In this document: piece after piece, positions 47,465-58,259 of the stretch | Layout: every line of letters begins with the position of its first letter | How positions within the stretch are numbered: the stretch's first letter is position 1 | Assembly: GCA_964007475.1 (NCBI GenBank) | Contig: OZ023273.1 | Coordinates: 72,951,842-73,015,841, forward strand | DNA length: 64,000 bases | Source: Hybos culiciformis | Taxonomy: Eukaryota > Arthropoda > Insecta > Diptera > Hybotidae | Direction: 5' to 3' | Notes under the pieces: generated by a model | The model's input: only the letters and a program-made list of their open reading frames with translations | What the model was told of the DNA's origin: nothing | The model's database searches: none | Made by a program: the position numbers and the translations under genes

Positions 47465-47650
47465 TTATGAAGTAGTGAAGAAGTAGTGAAGAAGTAGTGG
47501 TTATAAAGTAATGAAGAAGTAGTTTAGAAGTAGTGGTTATGAAGTAATGAAGAAGTAGTTTAGAAGTAGTGAAGAAGTAGTGATTGTGAAGTAGTGCAGA
47601 AGTAGTTTAGAAGTAGTGAAGAAGTAGTGATTATGAAGTAGTGCAGAAGT
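47465..47650. repeat. GAAGTAGTG minisatellite
   Basis: Direct repeats of GAAGTAGTG, GAAGTAGTTTA and TTATGAAGTAGTG. The counterpart in copy B is about 48285-48460. A Leu/Ser/Tyr-rich short frame through it is an artefact. Confidence 0.9.
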
Positions 47651-47857
47651 AATGAATTGTCGATAAAATGAAGCATGTTCTGTTTCATATTAAAAGAGAT
47701 AGTTGTGTGTATGTGGTAGTAAATGGGAGGAGAAACTACTGAACTTTTTCCCGATCCCATTCATAAATCAGTAGTAAATTCACTATAAAAACAAATAAAG
47801 AATAAACGAGACTACGTGATTCAAAAGTATTTCTAAAGTACTTCCAGGCTAGCAGGG

Positions 47858-48057
47858 TTATAATTGCTTAAATAAATTTATTAATTTTTCTTCAAAATTA
47901 TAAATTTATATTTAGTTGTTTAAATTATTTTTATTTTTGACTTTTTCTAATTTCAAAATTTAGAATCGGATGTAGCAAAACTAAAACAATAATTTCTAAT
48001 TTATTGACAGCCGATAAAGTCGCTTATAGCCAATGGCTTAATTGTGTTTATATACAT
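47858..48057. other. 200-bp spacer between inverted copies
   Basis: AT-rich, unique within the window, no coding frame. It forms the loop of the large palindrome. Confidence 0.7.
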
Positions 48058-49356
48058 CCCTGCTAGCCTGGAAGTACTTTAGAAATACTTTTGAATCACG
48101 TAGTCTCGTTTATTCTTTATTTGTTTTTATAGTGAATTTACTACTGATTTATGAATGGGCTCGGGAAAAAGTTCAGTAGTTTCTCCTCCCATTTACTACC
48201 ACATACAAACAACTATCTCTTTTAATATGAAACAGAACATGCTTCATTTTATCGACAATTCATAACTTTTCCATTACTTCTGCACTACTTCATAATCACT
48301 ACTTCTTCACTACTTCTAAACTACTTCTGCACTACTTCACAATCACTACTTCTTCACTACTTCTAAACTACTTCTTCATTACTTCACAACCACTACGTCT
48401 AAACTACTTCTTCATTACTTTATAACCACTACTTCTTCACTACTTCTTCACTACTTCATAATATCATACGTTTCTGTTAATAAATAAAACAAGTAGTTTA
48501 TCCGTGAAATAATTTTAAACTTAAAATTTATTTTAAATAAGAGTGGCCAAATGTCCACAATTATTTTATAATAAGTTTTAAGTTTAAAATCCTTTCACGG
48601 ATAAGCACTCAAATTTTTTATTTCAAAATATAATTTTTTTATTCTTATTTATTATTATTATAATATGCCTAAACAAATTCTTTATTATTATTATTTTTTT
48701 TTTTTTAATCAGATTTAATTTAATTTTTAAATATCTGTTATGTGCTCGAGGCACGCTTTTTTTCATTTAATTTTCATATGATAGGTTATCTGTTGAAGAT
48801 TCACACGCACCTAAAAGAAAATTTTGTAAATTGAATTTTTTCCATATTTACTAAAAGCTGTTACCATATAAAGTCTTTTGAAATAAATTCAGTGAATTTA
48901 AACTTCTTTTTCCTGCTCTACCGTTTAAATTAAAATCAGCGTACACTTTATCAATCTTTCTGATAAAAAAAACAATTTTCACGTTTTTAATAATTTAATT
49001 TAATTGCGTTGCGATAAAAAAAACAATCTTCCACGTTTGATTTTTTTTATGAATGATTCAGTAGTACTGTAATTTTAAACTTTCAAAACTACTTTTAAAA
49101 CTACTTTTAAACTACTTTTAAACTACTTCAGATAAGTAGAAATCTAAACGAGATAACCGAATAAAAAAAAATTTTTTTTTTTGTTATCTGTCTCTTTTAA
49201 GAAGTAGTTTTTTTGTCATTATAAACTACTTCGTGGTGCGTTATAGTAAATAGTAAAACACATACACAATTTTCTAAGAAAAAACCAACACAGTCTTAAA
49301 AAATAGATTTGTATGTGGTTGTAACTGATGAAACTGGTGAACAAAAGCTAGCAGGG
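48058..49356 (-). mobile_element. CCCTGCTAGC element, copy B, 1299 bp
   Basis: Inverted relative to copy A with only scattered differences; flanking dinucleotides AT/AT. Different flanks for the two copies favour two separate insertions rather than one composite event, although an inverted duplication cannot be excluded. Confidence 0.88.
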
Positions 49357-50354
49357 ATATGAATGATATGGTGGTGGTTAGTTTTCTTGACAGTCGTTTG
49401 TAGCTTGTATTCCCAATTGTGTTAACACCATAACGCGGGGCCTCCTTTTTGATAATTTTTAAACTTGTGTAGCTTACATTGCAGGAAAATGCGACGTAAC
49501 TGATTTTTTCGGCGCGTCGTTCTACGACGCGACATTGAGTTTATGACCTCCACACAATTCTGTACATTTAGTTTATTTATGACGTTACGCTGCGGCGTTA
49601 AGGAGTGTTAATTCGAATGTAACATCAGCCGAAGAAAAAAAAACAATTACATTAGCAAAACGTAAACATTTGTTGAAAGTTTTTTATTTTGTTATAAATA
49701 AACTTCCTTTAAACAACTAAAATGTTTAAAGTTTGTTATTAACCAACATATTTCCAACATTATTTTTTAAACTCTAACGTAAAGATTAGTTATTAAGTAT
49801 TTGGGTTATTAGTTTACGCTAGCAAAACGTTTCAAAAAATCAATTCTTCAAGAATTTTTTTTTTTTAATTTCAAAGAAACCAATTTCAAACAACTAAAAT
49901 TAGCCAGGTAAATATTAACATTATCATAATGTTACAAAACAACCATTCTAAACGAAGATTGTTTTTAACTAGAAATCAACGTATTTGTGGAACCTGGATT
50001 TTGGAAGGTACTTTACTAACCAGTTTTTTATAGTTAAAATCTAACTTTGATTAGCAATTGTGTACTTCCGTTGCAAATCCACGTTAGGAGAACCTTACAA
50101 AAAACCTACTTTTTCAAGAGAAATATTATAACTTTAAATGAACCAATTTTCAACAGCTGACATTTCGGTAGTTGAAAATGAACATTACAAAAACGTTAAA
50201 AAATATCAATTTTTTCGTAAGATCGTTTGCAACTTTAAATTAACTTATTTTTAACAACTAAATTTTCGAAAGTTATTACATTACCCATTTCCAATCTTTG
50301 TTTTTCATTTTCAAAAGTTAGAACTTAACTTCGGTTAGAAATTGTGTATTTGGG
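49357..50354. repeat. Right subterminal region of the CACTA-like element
   Basis: Contains repeated AAAACGT/TAACGTT motifs (for example near 49660, 49780, 49827, 50089 and 50193). Phrases such as CAACTAAAATTA and AATTGTGTA..T occur several times. It ends GTGTATTTGGG at 50354, the inverted counterpart of the left end. Confidence 0.6.
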
Positions 50355-50475
50355 ATAATATATATATTCTAAAAATAAATTTGTTTTGTTTATTTTTTTT
50401 TCGGCAAAATAACAGAAATAAGATGCTTGAAATGCAGATTAAGGATCAGAATCCGGTACAATTAAAAAAATCATG

Positions 50476-50725
50476 ACAAGACATATTCAAATTTTTCGAT
50501 ACCTTTTATTTAAAACCAAGATCAGTGAAATCTGATCTGTATTAAGCTGGGAAATGGGAGCAAAAAATGACTGTTTTTGGCACTTTAAGTGGCTGTAGCT
50601 TCGGAACGAGACCGAATTTCGGGAAACAAAAATAGTTTTTAAGCTACTTTCGATTGGGTTGAAAGAAAACCACATTTGAAGACCTCTCCGTGATTTTACT
50701 GAAATCCTACGTGAAACTGATCTAT
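50476..50725 (-). repeat. Right long terminal inverted repeat
   Basis: Reverse complement of 37680-37944, lacking about 14 bases near the equivalent of 37785. Confidence 0.85.
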
Positions 50726-51300
50726 AATATAAAACAACGAAAATTTAAAATAAAAAGTTGCTGAAATAATTCATGGATATTCCATAATAGAAACAGGGAG
50801 ATGAAAAAAAAAACAGTTTTTTTTAATTCGTGTGTCAACCACACAAAACATTTTTAAATATTTTGCATTGAAAAACCTAAAATAAAGAAAGAAAAAAAAA
50901 ATTTAATAAATTTCATAAGAAAAAGAAAAATTTGAAAAAAAAATATGAAAAAAAAAATTATTTAATCAAAATTAAAAATTTTTAAAAATTTAAAAATTAA
51001 AAATTTATTATAATTTTCAACTTCGATATGGTAATGAAAAAAAAACTGAAAGGAAAAAAAATCTTAAAAAAAAAAATTATAAAATAATGTAAAAATGGCG
51101 TTCATAAAAATCATATAGAAAAAATAATTTGAAAAAAAGGGAAAAGACATCACATGGAAAAAATTGAAAAGAAAATTAAAAAAAAAAAAAATTAATTTAA
51201 AAAAAAAAAAAGTTTAAACAAGAAAAAAAAAAAAAAAAGGGAAAATTAAATTAAAAACTGAAAAAAAAAAAATTTATTTTAGAACTGAGAAAAAAAAAAA
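50726..51300. repeat. A-rich low-complexity region
   Basis: Nearly 600 bases of A runs with scattered T and G, leading into the satellite array; no gene. Confidence 0.85.
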
Positions 51301-51465
51301 ACACACGAAGCAGTCATAGAACTGCCTACAGAAGTTTATACTTAAAGATTTAAAATATGCAATAACAGTGGCTACAAATGATGGGCTGCTGAGTACAAAA
51401 TGTAAATTAAAATATTTTACCCTCTACCAAAAAAACGCACAACGCGGCTAAAGAAGTATAAACTT
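51301..51465. repeat. Leader module of the higher-order repeat
   Basis: Non-monomer sequence ending TTTTACCCTCTACC..ACGCGGCTAAAGAAGTATAAACTTC. Repeated at 53272-53436 and 55297-55461. Its final ~55 bases also occur near 56771, 62201 and 62531 beside the SINE-like and 217-bp satellite sequences. Confidence 0.85.
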
Positions 51466-54400
51466 CAAAAAAATTTTCGTATATTTTGCTCCAGCACGAC
51501 CTAACCGTAGCTCCCCATCCAAAATTTTTTTTTCAGGTAATCTTAATTTCACCGGAGCTACCTATTAAAAATTTTTTTTTTTCGTATATTTTGCTCCGGC
51601 ACGACCTAACTGTAGCTCCCTAACCAAAAAATTTTTTTCAGGTAATATTAATTTCACCGGAGCTACCTATTTTGAAAAAATAATTTTTCGTATATTTTAC
51701 TCCGGCACGACCTAACCGTAGCTCCCCACACAAAAAATTTTTTCAGGTAATATTAATTTCACCGGAGCTACCTATTTTGAAAAAAAAAAAAAAAATGTTC
51801 GTATATTTTGCTCCGGCACGACCTAACTGTACCTCCCTGCCCAAAAATTTTTCGTCTGGTAATCTTAATTTCACCAGAGCTACCTAATTAAAAAAAAAAA
51901 AAAAAATTCGTATATTTTGCTCCGGCACGACCTAACCGTAGCTCTCCACCCAAAATTTTTTTTTCAGTTAATATTAATTTCACCGGAGCTACCTATTAAA
52001 AAAAAAAATTGTTTTCATTTATTTTGCTCCGGTTCGACCTAACAGTAGCTCCCCACCCTAAATTTTTCGGCTGGTAATCTTAATTTCACCGGAGCTACTT
52101 ATTTAAAAAAAAAAAAAATTTTCGTATATTTTGCTCCGGCACACTTAACCGTAGCTCCCCACCCAAAAAATTTTTTTCAAATAATATTAATTTCACCGGA
52201 GCTACCTATTTAAAAAAAAAAATTTTTCGTATATTTTGCTCCGGCACGACCAAACTCAAAAATTTTTTTTCAGTTATATTAATTTCACCGGAGCTACCTA
52301 TTTTGAAAAAAAAAAATGATTCGTATATTTTGCTCCGGCACGACCTAACCGTAGCTCCCCACCCAAAACATTTTTTTCATTTAATATTAATTTCACCGGA
52401 GCTATGTACCTATTTTGAAAAAAACAAAAATTTCGTATATTTTGCTCCGGCACGACCTAACCCTAGCTCCCCACCCAAACATTTTTTTTCGGTTAATATT
52501 AATTTCACCGGAGCTACCTATTTAAAAAAAAAATTCGTATATTTTGCTCCGGCACGACCTAACCGTAGCTCCCCACCCAAAAAATTGTTTTCAGTTAATA
52601 TTAATTTCACCGGAAAAAACAAAATTTTCGTATATTTTGCTCCGGCACGACCTAACCGTGCTCCCCACCCAAAAATTTTTTTTCAAATAATATTAATTTC
52701 ACCGGAGCTACCTATTTAAAAAAAAAAAAAAATTTTCGTATATTTTTCTCCGGCACGACCTAACCGTAGCTCTCCACCCAAAAAATTTTTTTCAGTTAAT
52801 ATTAATTTCACCGGAGCTACCTATTTTGAAAAAAAAAAATTTTTCGTGTATTTTGCTCCGGCACGACCTAACCGTAGCTCCCCTCCCAAAAATTTTTTTT
52901 CAGTTAATAGTAATTTCACCGGAGCTACTAATTAAAAAAAAAAAAAATTTTCGTTTATTTTGCTCCGGCACGACCTAACCGTAGCTCCCCACCCAAAATT
53001 TTTCGGCTGGTACTCTTAATTTCACCGGAGCTCCCTATTTAAAAAAAAAAAAATTTTTTCGTATATTTTGCTCCGGCACGACCTAACCGTAGCTCCCCAG
53101 CCAAAATTTTTTTTCAGGTAATATTAATTTCACAGGAGCTTCCTATTTTGAAAAAAAAAAAAAAAAAATTTCGTATATTTTGCTCCGGCACGACCTAACC
53201 GTAGCTCCCCACCCAAAATTTTTTTTTCAGATAATCTTAATTTCACCGGAGCTACCTATTTAAAAAAAAAAACACACGAAGCAGTCATAGAACTGCCTAC
53301 AGAAGTTTATACTTAAAGATTTAAAATATGCAATAACAGTGGCTACAAATGATGGGCTGCTGAGTACAAAATGTAAATTAAAATATTTTACCCTCTACCA
53401 AAAAAACGCACAACGCGGCTAAAGAAGTATAAACTTCAAAAAAATTTTCGTATATTTTGCTCCAGCACGACCTAACCGTAGCTCCCCATCCAAAATTTTT
53501 TTTTCAGGTAATCTTAATTTCACCGGAGCTACCTATTAAAAAAATTTTTTTTTCGTATATTTTGCTCCGGCACGACCTAACTGTAGCTCCCTAACCAAAA
53601 AATTTTTTTCAGGTAATATTAATTTCACCGGAGCTACCTATTTTGAAAAAATAATTTTTCGTAGCTCCCCACACAAAAAATTTTTTCAGGTAATATTAAT
53701 TTCACCGGAGCTACCTATTTTGAAAAAAAAAAAAAAAATGTTCGTATATTTTGCTCCGGCACGACCTAACTGTACCTCCCTGCCCAAAAATTTTTCGTCT
53801 GGTAATCTTAATTTCACCAGAGCTACCTAATTAAAAAAAAAATTCGTATATTTTGCTCCGGCACGACCTAACCGTAGCTCTCCACCTAAAATTTTTTTTC
53901 AGGCAATATTAATTTCACCGGAGCTACCTATTTTGAAAAAAAAATTTTTTTCGTATATTTTGCTCCAGCACGACCTAACCCCACCCAAAATTTTTTTTTC
54001 AGTTAATATTAATTTCACCGGAGCTACCTATTAAAAAAAAAATTTGTTTTGCTCCGGTTCGACCTAACAGTAGCTCCCCACCCTAAATTTTTCGGCTGGT
54101 AATCTTAATTTCACCGGAGCTACTTATTTAAAAAAAAAAAAAATTTTCGTATATTTTGCTCCGGCACACTTAACCGTAGCTCCCCACCCAAAAAATTTTT
54201 TTCAAATAATATTAATTTCACCGGAGCTACCTATTTAAAAAAAAAAAAAAATTTTCGTATATTTTGCTCCGGCACGACCAAACCCAAAAATTTTTTTTCA
54301 GTTATATTAATTTCACCGGAGCTACCTATTTTGAAAAAAAAAATGATTCGTATATTTTGCTCCGGCACGACCTAACCGTAGCTCCCCACCCAAAACATTT

Positions 54401-56534
54401 TTTTCATTTAATATTAATTTCACCGGAGCTATGTACCTATTTTGAAAAAAACAAAAATTTCGTATATTTTGCTCCGGCACGACCTAACCCTAGCTCCCCA
54501 CCCAAACATTTTTTTTCGGTTAATATTAATTTCACCGGAGCTACCTATTTAAAAAAAAAATTCGTATATTTTGCTCCGGCACGACCTAACCGTAGCTCCC
54601 CACCCAAAAAATTGTTTTCAGTTAATATTAATTTCACCGGAAAAAACAAAATTTTCGTATATTTTGCTCCGGCACGACCTAACCGTGCTCCCCACCCAAA
54701 ATTTTTTTTTCAAATAATATTAATTTCACCGGAGCTACCTATTTAAAAAAAAAAAAAATTTTCGTATATTTTTCTCCGGCACGACCTAACCGTAGCTCTC
54801 CACCCAAAAAATTTTTTTCAGTTAATATTAATTTCACCGGAGCTACCTATTTTGAAAAAAAAAAATTTTTCGTGTATTTTGCTCCGGCACGACCTAACCG
54901 TAGCTCCCCACCCAAAAATTTTTTTTCAGTTAATAGTAATTTCACCGGAGCTACTAATTAAAAAAAAAAAAAATTTTCGTTTATTTTGCTCCGGCACGAC
55001 CTAACCGTAGCTCCCCACCCAAAATTTTACGGCTGGTACTCTTAATTTCACCGGAGCTCCCTATTTAAAAAAAAAAAAATTTTTTCGTATATTTTGCTCC
55101 GGCACGACCTAACCGTAGCTCCCCAGCCAAAATTTTTTTTCAGGTAATATTAATTTCACAGGAGCTTCCTATTTTGAAAAAAAAAAAAAAAAATTTCGTA
55201 TATTTTGCTCCGGCACGACCTAACCGTAGCTCCCCACCCAAAATTTTTTTTTCAGATAATCTTAATTTCACCGGAGCTACCTATTTAAAAAAAAAAACAC
55301 ACGAAGCAGTCATAGAACTGCCTACAGAAGTTTATACTTAAAGATTTAAAATATGCAATAACAGTGGCTACAAATGATGGGCTGCTGAGTACAAAATGTA
55401 AATTAAAATATTTTACCCTCTACCAAAAAAACGCACAACGCGGCTAAAGAAGTATAAACTTCAAAAAAATTTTCGTATATTTTGCTCCAGCACGACCTAA
55501 CCGTAGCTCCCCATCCAAAATTTTTTTTTCAGGTAATCTTAATTTCACCGGAGCTACCTATTAAAAAAATTTTTTTTTCGTATATTTTGCTCCGGCACGA
55601 CCTAACTGTAGCTCCCTAACCAAAAAATTTTTTTCAGGTAATATTAATTTCACCGGAGCTACCTATTTTGAAAAAATAATTTTTCGTATATTTTACTCCG
55701 GCACGACCTAACCGTAGCTCCCCACACAAAAAATTTTTTCAGGTAATATTAATTTCACCGGAGCTACCTATTTTGAAAAAAAAAAAAAAAATGTTCGTAT
55801 ATTTTGCTCCGGCACGACCTAACTGTACCTCCCTGCCCAAAAATTTTTCGTCTGGTAATCTTAATTTCACCAGAGCTACCTAATTAAAAAAAAAAAAAAA
55901 AATTCGTATATTTTGCTCCGGCACGACCTAACCGTAGCTCTCCACCTAAAATTTTTTTTCAGGCAATATTAATTTCACCGGAGCTACCTATTTTGAAAAA
56001 AAATTTTTTTTCGTATATTTTGCTCCAGCACGACCTAACCCCACCCAAAATTTTTTTTTCAGTTAATATTAATTTCACCGGAGCTACCTATTAAAAAAAA
56101 AATTTGTTTTGCTCCGGTTCGACCTAACAGTAGCTCCCCACCCTAAATTTTTCGGCTGGTAATCTTAATTTCACCGGAGCTACTTATTTAAAAAAAAAAA
56201 AAATTTTCGTATATTTTGCTCCGGCACACTTAACCGTAGCTCCCCACCCAAAAAATTTTTTTCAAATAATATTAATTTCACAGGAGCTACCTATTTAAAA
56301 AAAAAAAAAAATTTTCGTATATTTTGCTCCGGCACGACCAAACCCAAAAATTTTTTTTCAGTTATATTAATTTCACCGGAGCTACCTATTTTGAAAAAAA
56401 AAATGATTCGTATATTTTGCTCCGGCACGACCTAACCGTAGCTCCTTTTCAGATAATCTTAATTTCACCGGAGCTACCTATTTAAAAAAAAAAAAAATTC
56501 GTATATTTTGCTCCGGCACGACCCAACCGTAGTT
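51301..56534. repeat. Satellite of ~105-bp monomers with ~2-kb higher-order repeat
   Basis: The monomer contains TTCGTATATTTTGCTCCGGC, ACGACCTAACCGTAGCTCC, a T/C-rich tract with CAGGTAAT, then ATTTCACCGGAGCTACCTAT and an A run. About 18-20 monomers plus a 150-base leader (ACACACGAAGCAGTCATAGA ... GAAGTATAAACTTC) form a higher-order unit. Units start at 51301, 53272 and 55297 (1971 bp, 2025 bp, then partial). Units differ by gain or loss of monomers, as unequal crossing over would give. Each monomer has GTAGCTCC...GGAGCTAC and GCTCCGG...CCGGAGC inverted pairs. Confidence 0.93.
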
Positions 56535-56591
56535 TTTTTTGCTTGTAATATTGGGCCCTATATATACATATATTTGAAATTAAAAAATTTT

Positions 56592-56661
56592 GTCATTGGG
56601 AATCGAACCAGGCACCTTCAGACTTACAGTCTGATGTTGTAGCCACTAAGCCATACTGTCC
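56592..56661 (-). repeat. tRNA-like SINE head (Tyr anticodon GTA)
   Basis: The minus strand reads GGACAGTATGGCTTAGTGGC (box A-like), an anticodon arm TCAGACTGTAAGTCTGA with perfect 5-bp stem and loop CTGTAAG, and GGTTCGATTCC (box B). The T-arm and acceptor stems pair badly. A SINE-type tail follows downstream (CTGAGAAAAAT repeats, then CCCTCTACC). So this is a tRNA-derived SINE head rather than a functional tRNA gene. Confidence 0.7.
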
Positions 56662-56827
56662 ATATGATTTTGGGTTTCTTACATATAATAAAAAAATAAG
56701 TATTCTTATTCTTATTTTTCTGAGAAAAATGATGACGATTCTGAGAAAAATTCTACATGAAAATGGATTTTTACCCTCTACCAAAATTCATCAAACGCCG
56801 CTAAAGAAGTATTAACTTCAAAAATAA

Positions 56828-56978
56828 AATACCCAAAATTTTAAGCCAACTAACCTTTATTTCATCGAAAATAATTTTTTTGATAAAAAAAAAATTTGGC
56901 CTTTTTTGAGTAGGAGACCCCCTCGCCTCCTGTTCCGATCCAAAATTTTCATGCCGGTCACGTTCATTTAACGACAGG
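56828..56978. repeat. Partial 217-bp satellite unit
   Basis: From CCCAAAATTTTAAGCCAACT to TTTAACGACAGG; interrupted by the 2.3-kb DNA transposon. Confidence 0.88.
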
Positions 56979-56992
56979 ATCGTCCCATCAAT

Positions 56993-57560
56993 GCTTATTT
57001 GTCGTAACTGACTTTTTTGAGATTTTGATATTATTGGCTCATATATACTAAAAATTTTAAATCTTTTTTTTGCACGTATCCAGATAACGATACCTACCTC
57101 CAATCCCGAGATATTCAGTGTCGACTTTATCGTAAACGCAAAATTTGGGAAAAAAAATCGTGCTTATTTGTCTTACCTGATAGACTAATATTTTTTTATA
57201 TGAGAAATTTTAGTTTTTTATTAAATTACACTTCAGACACTTTTAATTCCTGTTTGTCGTATTAAATACTTGATTTTATTTTTTTCTTCTATATGAAAAC
57301 TAATTTCTTATTTGTCGTATGTTTAAAAAAAATATATATCTAGGCGTATCTTGTCATTAACAATTGGCTGCTTATTTGTCGTTCACAATACTGAAGAGTT
57401 TCATATAAGACAAGTTTGTTAAATCTTATTTTATTTCTTATTTGTCGTACTCTATACAGATTTTAAATAACTTAGAGAACTTGTATACTGTTTTTATTTG
57501 TCTTTTGTAGGACATGATCTAGTACTTCGATAATTTTCGTTTTCTACTTATTTGTAGTAC
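56993..57560 (+). repeat. CTTATTTGTCGTA motif array
   Basis: Copies near 56993, 57162, 57250, 57307, 57371, 57437, 57494 and 57547, mostly 53-88 bases apart. Inverted relatives (TACGACAA, GCGACAAATAAG) appear near the right end (59060-59300). Such arrays are usual binding sites for a transposon-encoded protein. Confidence 0.8.
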
Positions 57561-57674
57561 CTAGTACAAGATCTACTTTTTCGGTCGTCTTGAATTTCAT
57601 TTTGTTCCGTTCTTCTTTGTTGTCGTGGGGTTTCAGTTTATATGCCCGTTTCACTATTAAAACTGCTCACAAAA

Positions 57675-58221
57675 ATGAGCTACCCAAATGTTAAACTGGT
57701 TGTAATGCAATTACAGAGCGAAGACTTTTTTAATTTTAATATAGCATCTGATTTATATAGTATTTGGATTCCTTTTTTTTAAAACCAGATACATTCTTTA
57801 TGAAAGAGAAAATTTATTTAATTTGAAATATAAATTTAATTTTTCTGATAAGGAATTTTCTGTGTTAACTATTTCAAAAAAAACCAAAAAAAATAAAATT
57901 AAACTACCTTTAGTCAATATGGTAAAATTAGTCGGAAGAAGTTTGACTAAAGAAAAAGAAAAAGATTTAAAATCTATGATCAAATACATGGATGAAATTG
58001 ATGGTGTATATTATACAAAAATAATTGGAAACAATTCAGAACACCTAAACTTTCCAGCAAAATCATTGAAAGTTTTAATTAATTCTCCAGAATTAAAAAA
58101 CAAGCAAAGAGCAAAATATGTAGAAAATTCTAAAGCTGGTAAAACAAAACCTACGACAAAAATTATTAAAAAAAAAATCAGTAAGAGCGCTCTGGACAAA
58201 GTAATTATCAAAAAAAAATAA
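57675..58221 (+). pseudogene. Unknown ~180-residue basic protein of the 2.3-kb element
   Basis: ATG 57675 opens SYPNVKLVVMQLQSEDFF and reads to IASDLYSIWIPFF before a stop after an eight-T run (57773-57780). In the next frame the protein continues as KTRYILYERENLFNLKYKFN, then LVGRSLTKEKEKDL, YYTKIIGNNSEHLNFP and a Lys-rich tail, ending at 58221. Codon content and continuity on both sides indicate one gene with a one-base length change in the T run. I do not recognise the family. A basic tail and location inside an element with a dense motif array suggest a DNA-binding transposon protein; that is inference. Confidence 0.6.
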
Positions 58222-58259
58222 ATGTTAAACTACTTCTTAACTATTTTAAAAATATTTTT

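Larger units (their letters stand above)
46561..47857 (+). mobile_element. CCCTGCTAGC element, copy A, 1297 bp
   Basis: Ends CCCTGCTAGC and GCTAGCAGGG; flanking dinucleotides TT/TT. It contains a (GAAGTAGTG)n minisatellite (47465-47650), runs of AAACTACTT near the left side and an internal hairpin (47322-47429). No gene. An almost identical copy lies inverted at 48058-49356. Confidence 0.88.
38699..50354 (-). mobile_element. CACTA/EnSpm-like DNA transposon, ~11.7 kb
   Basis: Ends CCCAAATACCCAA (left) and, inverted, CCCAAATACACAA (right), each flanked by AT (possible 2-bp TSD). Inside both ends (38.7-39.2 kb and 49.4-50.35 kb) lie many AACGTT/AAAACGTT-like motifs, the subterminal-repeat architecture known for CACTA elements. 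Two minus-strand genes follow: a Tnp2-like transposase (46161-44213) and a five-exon DUF4806 gene (43761-40164). A 2.8-kb palindrome made of two inserted elements separates the transposase from the right end. Assignment to CACTA rests on the transposase and architecture; the terminal CCC is not the classic CACTA, so the exact subgroup is uncertain. Confidence 0.75.
37680..50725. mobile_element. Outer element with ~255-bp inverted terminal repeats
   Basis: Sequence 37680-37944 and its reverse complement at 50476-50725 match over about 250 bases, starting ATAGATCAGTTTCACGTAGG. The main difference is an extra ~14 bases near 37785 in the left arm. Excluding the CACTA-like element inside, the outer element would have only about 750 bases (left) and 120 bases (right) of interior, with no coding frame. 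It is best read as a non-autonomous long-TIR element that served as target. The flanks contain TA/AT repeats, so the TSD is not resolvable. Confidence 0.7.
56488..56978. repeat. Duplicated segment (copy 1)
   Basis: A block of about 490 bases, beginning in the last 105-bp monomer and running through the tRNA-like SINE into a partial 217-bp satellite unit, is repeated apparently without change at about 62246-62738. Confidence 0.88.

Noticed and set aside
47465..47760. 66-codon Leu/Tyr/Ser-rich minus-strand frame
   Set aside because: Produced by the GAAGTAGTG minisatellite.
37680..50725. Maverick/Polinton giant transposon
   Set aside because: Long inverted repeats suggested it, but there is no DNA polymerase B, retroviral-like integrase, ATPase or capsid gene inside.
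52303..54746. 138- and 160-codon frames with repeated VYFAPARPN motifs
   Set aside because: They run straight through the 105-bp satellite and repeat with its period; no independent protein character.
51301..56534. CRISPR array
   Set aside because: No constant-repeat/unique-spacer pattern; whole monomers repeat, and the genome is eukaryotic.
56592..56661. Functional tRNA-Tyr gene
   Set aside because: The anticodon arm is good, but T-arm and acceptor pairing fail, and the sequence continues into a SINE-like body.
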